Positions 60,573 through 64,000 of a stretch of 64,000 nt of DNA are shown piece after piece (position 1 is the stretch's first letter; each line of letters starts with the position of its first letter). A model generated the notes under the pieces. It ran no database searches. It was not told where the DNA came from and was given only the letters and a program-made list of their open reading frames with translations. The stretch is from CAVPTL01 sp963727235 (GTDB lineage: Bacteria; Actinomycetota; Thermoleophilia; Gaiellales; JAICJC01). The DNA is taken from positions 186,001 to 250,000 of the forward strand of contig CAVSFZ010000026.1 of assembly GCA_963727235.1 (NCBI GenBank). The letters run 5' to 3'. The position numbers and the translations under genes were made by a program.

Positions 60573-61717
60573 GCGTTGTCTCCGTGGTGGGGGCGGCCGG
60601 CATCATCGGCCCGGCGATCGTGGCAACCCTGGCCGAGCACGACGCCGTGACCGAGATTCGCTGCCTCGACATCAATCCCGAGCGGGCCGCCGAGGTGGCG
60701 GCCCGGTACGGGACAGGCAAGGCCGGCGCCGATTTCCTGGACATCCGCGACCCGGACGCTGCCGCGGCCACGCTGGCCGGCTCGAGCCTCTTGCTGAACA
60801 CGGCCGCGTATCGCATCAACCTGGATGCGATGCGGGCCGCACTGCAGGCCGGCTGCCACTATCTCGATCTGGGCGGGCTGTTCCACATCACCGGCGAGCA
60901 GCTCGAGCTGGACGCCCAGTTCCGCCAGGCCGGGCTGCTGGCCGTGCTGGGCATGGGCTCGACTCCCGGCAAGACCAACGTGATGGCCGCCCGGGCGGTG
61001 GAGCTGCTGGGCGGGCAGGTCGAGACGATCGTGGTCGGTGCCGCCGGGCGTGACCCCAACCCGCCGGCCGGCCCACTGGTCGCGCCCTATGCCGTGGACA
61101 CGATCCTGGACGAGCTGTCAATGCCCACCCCGGTTGTGCGCGACGGGGTGGTCACCTACCTCGAGCCGATGTCCGATGCCGGCGTGGTCGAATTCGGCGA
61201 TCCCATCGGCCCCGCCTCCACGATCTACACCATCCACTCCGAGCAGGCCACCTTCCCCCGCTCGTTTGGCGCCCGCCAAGTCAGCTTCCAGCTGTCGCTC
61301 AACCCGGCCTTCCTCGAGCGGATCCGGCTGCTCACCGACCTCGGCCTGGCGTCCACGACGGCCGTGGACGTCCACGGCCAGAGCGTCGTACCCCGGTCGG
61401 TGCTGCTGGCACTGCTGGCGCGCCTGCCGCGCACCTCACCCAGCCTGGAGGCATTCGGCATCCATCGCATCGAGGCATACGGCGACCGCGGCACGGCGGT
61501 GGTCGAATGCATCACCCGCCCGGTGCCGAGGCTCGAGTTCGGCGGCGGGGTGCTGTCCACGGCGTGTCCCCCGGCGGTGGTTGCGAACATGATCGTGGCC
61601 GGGGAGCTCGACCATCGCGGTGTGCTTCCCAGCGAGCAGGCGGTGCCGTTCGGCCCGCTGTTCGAGCGACTCGAGCGCTACGGCGTCTCGGTCACCGAGT
61701 CGTTCACCCCAGCTTGA
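60569..61717 (+). CDS. Saccharopine dehydrogenase-like NAD(P)-binding protein
   Basis: 382 residues. Rossmann motif VVGAAGIIGPAIVATLAEHD at the N-terminus; LLLNTAAYRINLDAMRAALQAGCHYLDLGG and MGSTPGKTNVMAA are the conserved segments of the saccharopine dehydrogenase fold. It could be an amino acid dehydrogenase in lysine or omega-amino acid turnover. The TTG at 60569 overlaps the pucR stop (TTGA). Its last 14 nt overlap the convergent ATP-grasp gene. Confidence 0.85.
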   Translation: MSVVSVVGAAGIIGPAIVATLAEHDAVTEIRCLDINPERAAEVAARYGTGKAGADFLDIRDPDAAAATLAGSSLLLNTAAYRINLDAMRAALQAGCHYLDLGGLFHITGEQLELDAQFRQAGLLAVLGMGSTPGKTNVMAARAVELLGGQVETIVVGAAGRDPNPPAGPLVAPYAVDTILDELSMPTPVVRDGVVTYLEPMSDAGVVEFGDPIGPASTIYTIHSEQATFPRSFGARQVSFQLSLNPAFLERIRLLTDLGLASTTAVDVHGQSVVPRSVLLALLARLPRTSPSLEAFGIHRIEAYGDRGTAVVECITRPVPRLEFGGGVLSTACPPAVVANMIVAGELDHRGVLPSEQAVPFGPLFERLERYGVSVTESFTPA

Positions 61718-63182
61718 ACGCGAACGGGTCGAGCGGTGGCCGCTCCAGTTCGGATTCCACCGGCTTGCCGGCGTAGTGGCTCTTGATCCCGTTGATCCAC
61801 GTATGGCAGCGTTCGGTCAGCCGATGATCGGAGGTCTGCATGCGCCCGCGTGTGACCAGCACTCCCAGGTCCGCACCTTTGTAGCGATAGTCCCCGGGTG
61901 CGGCGACGCGCAGATAGAACGCCTCTGACTCGTCGATGATGGAGTGCCAGTCGTGAGCCCACCGGCGGAAGCGAAACTGACCGTTCTCATCCAGGTGCCA
62001 GATTCCGGTGCGCGGAGCGCGAGTGAGCAACTCCACCCGATCCTCTGTCTCTTTGATGATCAACTGACTCCACTCGTCGTCGGCGGCCAGTCGTGACCAT
62101 CGTGCGTTGATCTCGTCGACGTCGATCTCATAGTCGACGTCGAGGTACTCGAGTAGATGGAACAGAAACAACGGCATATCAGCATATGCGGCAAGTGTTA
62201 CATGAGTGATCGGTGACAATCCCGACACGCGCGGATTGAGCTCGCCGAGATACAACTCTCCGGTATCGACGTCCAGCAGGTAGTCGACCTCGAAGAAGCC
62301 TTTGTAGCCCTCCTTGGCCAACTCCGCTCCCAGCCGCTGGGTCATCTTGGATGCCTTCTTGCGCTGCTTCTCGGACAGCACGGCGGGAAAGATGTCGTTG
62401 CCGCACCAGCCGCCCGCGTACGGGGTCAACTCGGGGTAGCCCACCAGTGACGCCACATACGGGCCCACCAACGTGCCGTACTTCGTGATCACCGCCTCGA
62501 CACACACTTCCAGCGGGCGGATTCGCTTCATCACCTTCAGCTGCTCCCCCGCCATCGCCTTGGAGTGCTTATCCCAGTCCGCGCTCGAGTTGATGAAGTA
62601 CGTGGTGCGTCCCGAGTCGCCGTAGGGCGTCTGGACGACCAGCTGGTCGCCCAGGCCGGCGTCATCGGCCAGCTTCCTCAGGTCGGTGAAGCTCCCCGCC
62701 CGGCCGAGCACGTTGGGCACGCTGGGCACACGTGCGCGGTTCCCGATCTTGGTCGTGACGATCTTGGAGTCGAGCCGCCCCCGCAGCTTCGCCGAGGGAT
62801 GAATCACTTCCAGCCCCGCCTCGGCTGCCAGCACCTCGGTGCGCTCGTCGAACATCACAAAGCACGCCTTGCCGGTGGGTCCGTGGCTGTGGATGAAGTC
62901 GATGACCTGCTTGTGCCCGAGCAGGTAATTACAGATCTCCTCCATGGAGTTGAACTCGCGCGCGTCGCGCTCCCCAGGTACGAACACACGAGGATGCCCG
63001 CCCTCGTAGGAGTCGAAGTAGGTTACGTAGTAGAGATTCTGCACCCATCGGTCGAGCCCCATGAGGTTGAACGCGGTGGGTGACACAAAGTACACAGGTG
63101 TCTGATTCGTGCGCAGGAACGCACGGATCTCTGAGATGCCCTTGAGATGAGGGCGATCACGCTTCTTCTTGCTCTTGCCCAT
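61704..63182 (-). CDS. ATP-grasp family protein (biotin carboxylase-like)
   Basis: 492 residues. A Lys-rich start (MGKSKKKRDR) is followed by a pre-ATP-grasp domain, then LRGRLDSKIVTTKIGNRARVP, VVQTPYGDSGRTTYFI and FFEVDYLLDVDTGELYLGELNPRVSG, where the Glu/Asn pair binds Mg-ATP. The C-terminal 120 residues (HLDENGQFRFRRWAHDW) are not recognised. It probably ligates a carboxylate to an amine or forms an acyl phosphate; the substrate is unknown. The G/A composition is like its neighbours. It is followed 28 bp upstream by the HTH-like gene on the same strand. Confidence 0.78.
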   Translation of the reverse strand: MGKSKKKRDRPHLKGISEIRAFLRTNQTPVYFVSPTAFNLMGLDRWVQNLYYVTYFDSYEGGHPRVFVPGERDAREFNSMEEICNYLLGHKQVIDFIHSHGPTGKACFVMFDERTEVLAAEAGLEVIHPSAKLRGRLDSKIVTTKIGNRARVPSVPNVLGRAGSFTDLRKLADDAGLGDQLVVQTPYGDSGRTTYFINSSADWDKHSKAMAGEQLKVMKRIRPLEVCVEAVITKYGTLVGPYVASLVGYPELTPYAGGWCGNDIFPAVLSEKQRKKASKMTQRLGAELAKEGYKGFFEVDYLLDVDTGELYLGELNPRVSGLSPITHVTLAAYADMPLFLFHLLEYLDVDYEIDVDEINARWSRLAADDEWSQLIIKETEDRVELLTRAPRTGIWHLDENGQFRFRRWAHDWHSIIDESEAFYLRVAAPGDYRYKGADLGVLVTRGRMQTSDHRLTERCHTWINGIKSHYAGKPVESELERPPLDPFAFKLG

Positions 63183-63210
63183 TTCTGCTCGCCCCCCCGG
63201 CTCGCGCGAG

Positions 63211-63618
63211 CTATCCGAGCAGCTTCTTCACGCCGTCCAAACGTGACCGAAGCTCTTTGACCTCGGCGCCCTGAGCCTTGACCGCGTCGGCAAGCGCTTC
63301 GACGCTCGCAACCAGCTGAGCCGCCAGCGCATCGATGTCGCCGCCGCCGGTCGCCGCCCGGCGGTTGCGGGTCGACCGGGGCCGTCCGCCCTTGGAGGCG
63401 GCCGTTCGCGGCTTGCGCTCAGGGCTTGCCTTGCGCTTCCGCAGAGAGCCCCCGGCGCGCTTGCGCGCGACCCGGTAATAGTTCGCGGCCACCGTCCCCG
63501 CCTGCCGCCCCGACTGCTTGGAGATCTCAGCGAAGGCCTGCGTGCGATTCATGCCGTCCGCCACAAGCTTTTCTACCTGATCATAAATTTGCTCACCGAT
63601 TACGCCTGACCGCGGCAT
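63211..63618 (-). CDS. Basic DNA-binding-like protein with C-terminal coiled coil
   Basis: 135 residues. Residues 1-50 look like a helix-turn-helix (QIYDQVEKLVADGMNRTQAFAEI, SGRQAGTVAANYYRVAR). Residues 53-90 are very basic and Ser/Arg/Lys-rich (SLRKRKASPERKPRTAASKG), and 93-135 is a heptad-patterned coiled coil (ALAAQLVASVEALADAV, KELRSRLDGVKKLL). It may be a nucleoid-associated or regulatory oligomer. ATG at 63618 with GAGGTG 4-5 nt upstream; TATAAA (63663-63658) is a plausible -10. Confidence 0.65.
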   Translation of the reverse strand: MPRSGVIGEQIYDQVEKLVADGMNRTQAFAEISKQSGRQAGTVAANYYRVARKRAGGSLRKRKASPERKPRTAASKGGRPRSTRNRRAATGGGDIDALAAQLVASVEALADAVKAQGAEVKELRSRLDGVKKLLG

Positions 63619-63725
63619 GTTTCACCTCATTGTTGTTAGCGAAGACCTGGAGGAGCATTTATACACGAAATCCCCTGCAAGCGATTGCGGCGGCCGGCCG
63701 TTCGCGGTGCCCGCGACGCTCGCGG

Positions 63726-63754
63726 TTGACGAATCGGAGAGCCTCCCCTACCAT
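63726..63754 (+). promoter_or_regulatory. Consensus promoter of the right-edge gene
   Basis: TTGACG (63726-63731), 17-nt spacer, TACCAT (63749-63754). Predicted transcription start near 63761, more than 220 nt before the next start codon with a ribosome-binding site. Confidence 0.7.
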
Positions 63755-63760
63755 GTGCCC

Positions 63761-63984
63761 CACGATGTTTGCAGCTTGCCCGAATCAGGAGATCGCAGCC
63801 CGCTCGTTCTTGAGCGGGCGTCCTGTCGGGGCATCGCTGCGGCCTTCCTCGCTTCTGCTCGGCCTCGTGCTCCTCGCCCGGTAGGGCGAGCTACTGCACC
63901 CACGCGCCGGGTACCGGCGCATACGCCGAAGCTCACAGGGAGAGGTGCGCCCGCATCTCCCCCAGATCGAGGAGGATGCACGAC
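63761..63984 (+). promoter_or_regulatory. Long structured 5' leader of unknown class
   Basis: Four hairpins in a row: GCCCGCTC/GAGCGGGC (63798-63819, 6-nt loop), CTCGCCC-GGTA-GGGCGAG (63873-63890), GCGCCGG/CCGGCGC (63904-63920) and GGGAGA-G-GTGCG/CGCA-TCTCCC (63938-63961). The last ends 8 nt before the ribosome-binding site GAGGAGG (63969-63975). The stretch from 63619 to 63725 holds only the promoter region of the minus-strand gene. No known riboswitch, T-box or ribosomal-protein leader motif is recognised. Confidence 0.55.
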
Positions 63985-64000
63985 ATGAGTTCAGACGACC
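63985..64000 (+). CDS. Start of a gene running off the right edge
   Basis: GAGGAGG 9 nt before ATG AGT TCA GAC GAC (MSSDD). An in-frame ATG at 63976 touches the ribosome-binding site and is less likely. Only five codons are present, so no product can be named. Confidence 0.5.

Noticed and set aside
63761..63984. A T-box leader at the right edge
   Set aside because: GGGTACCGG looks superficially like the T-box bulge, but the GGTGG core and an antiterminator/terminator pair are absent.
1..64000. tRNA, rRNA genes and CRISPR arrays
   Set aside because: No cloverleaf with TTCGAATC-type T loop, no rRNA segment and no regularly spaced direct repeats were seen; the only dispersed repeats are the palindromes and their companion block.

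Overview
The window is GC-rich, densely packed chromosomal DNA from a free-living heterotroph, most likely an actinobacterium (Actinomycetota; a Thermoleophilia-like lineage is possible, but that is inference from composition and gene families). Supporting signs are an MmpL-type RND transporter, Rip-like NlpC/P60 hydrolases with coiled coils, several apparently leaderless genes whose -10 box lies 6-10 nt before the start codon, ROK, PucR and FCD-GntR regulators, and many 4-nt start/stop overlaps. No tRNA, rRNA, CRISPR array, prophage or plasmid gene is visible. The only clear mobile DNA is a decayed IS1595-type element near 34.5-35.2 kb.

Layout. 1-8.7 kb: a response regulator cut by the window edge, an MMPL transporter, an unusual cyclase/receiver/LuxR fusion, a GAF-GGDEF diguanylate cyclase, the GTPase TypA and a channel-like membrane protein. 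8.8-17.8 kb: a sugar or aminosugar locus (BadF-type kinase, Gfo/Idh oxidoreductase, MalG/MalF permeases, binding protein, ROK regulator) with a divergent DegT aminotransferase. 17.8-34.5 kb: two divergent arms around a LacI-type regulator and its operator. The left arm is a complete dipeptide-type ABC transporter with an M20 peptidase. The right arm is a fructosamine-type catabolic operon (FrlB-like deglycase, FrlD-like kinase, class III aminotransferase) with a second dipeptide-type transporter that has permeases and two paralogous binding proteins but no ATPase. 34.5-38.2 kb: IS remnant, NlpC/P60 protein and a KAP-family P-loop NTPase. 38.2-43.4 kb: a second aminosugar locus (GH4 glycosidase, SIS isomerase/deaminase, NodB deacetylase, BadF kinase, MsmK/UgpC ATPase). 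43.4-51 kb: housekeeping genes (OmpR-type regulator, proline dehydrogenase, UbiA prenyltransferase, xseA/xseB, LysM transglycosylase, ArsR plus thioredoxin). 51-57 kb: threonine synthase under a SAM-I riboswitch, sulfite/nitrite reductase, GntR, a RibD-like reductase and a second NlpC/P60 protein. 57-61.7 kb: GABA/beta-alanine-type aminotransferases with a PucR regulator and a saccharopine-dehydrogenase-like protein. 61.7-64 kb: an ATP-grasp protein, a DNA-binding-like basic protein and a long structured leader in front of a gene that runs off the window.

How the parts connect. The two aminosugar loci share an exact 13-bp palindrome (AGGAAACTTTCCT) at their divergent promoters. The ATPase missing from the first locus (MalFG) is present in the second (UgpC/MsmK), so they look like one ROK-controlled regulon. 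The right arm of the LacI locus probably borrows the OppD/OppF ATPases of the left arm.

Most unusual features: five copies of a long palindrome with core GGTGCCTGGCACC, four arms of which provide the stop codon of a flanking gene; a set of genes whose expected start is a near-cognate codon (ACG, ATA, ATC); the SAM riboswitch in front of thrC with a visible alternative pairing; and the hairpin-rich leader at the right edge.
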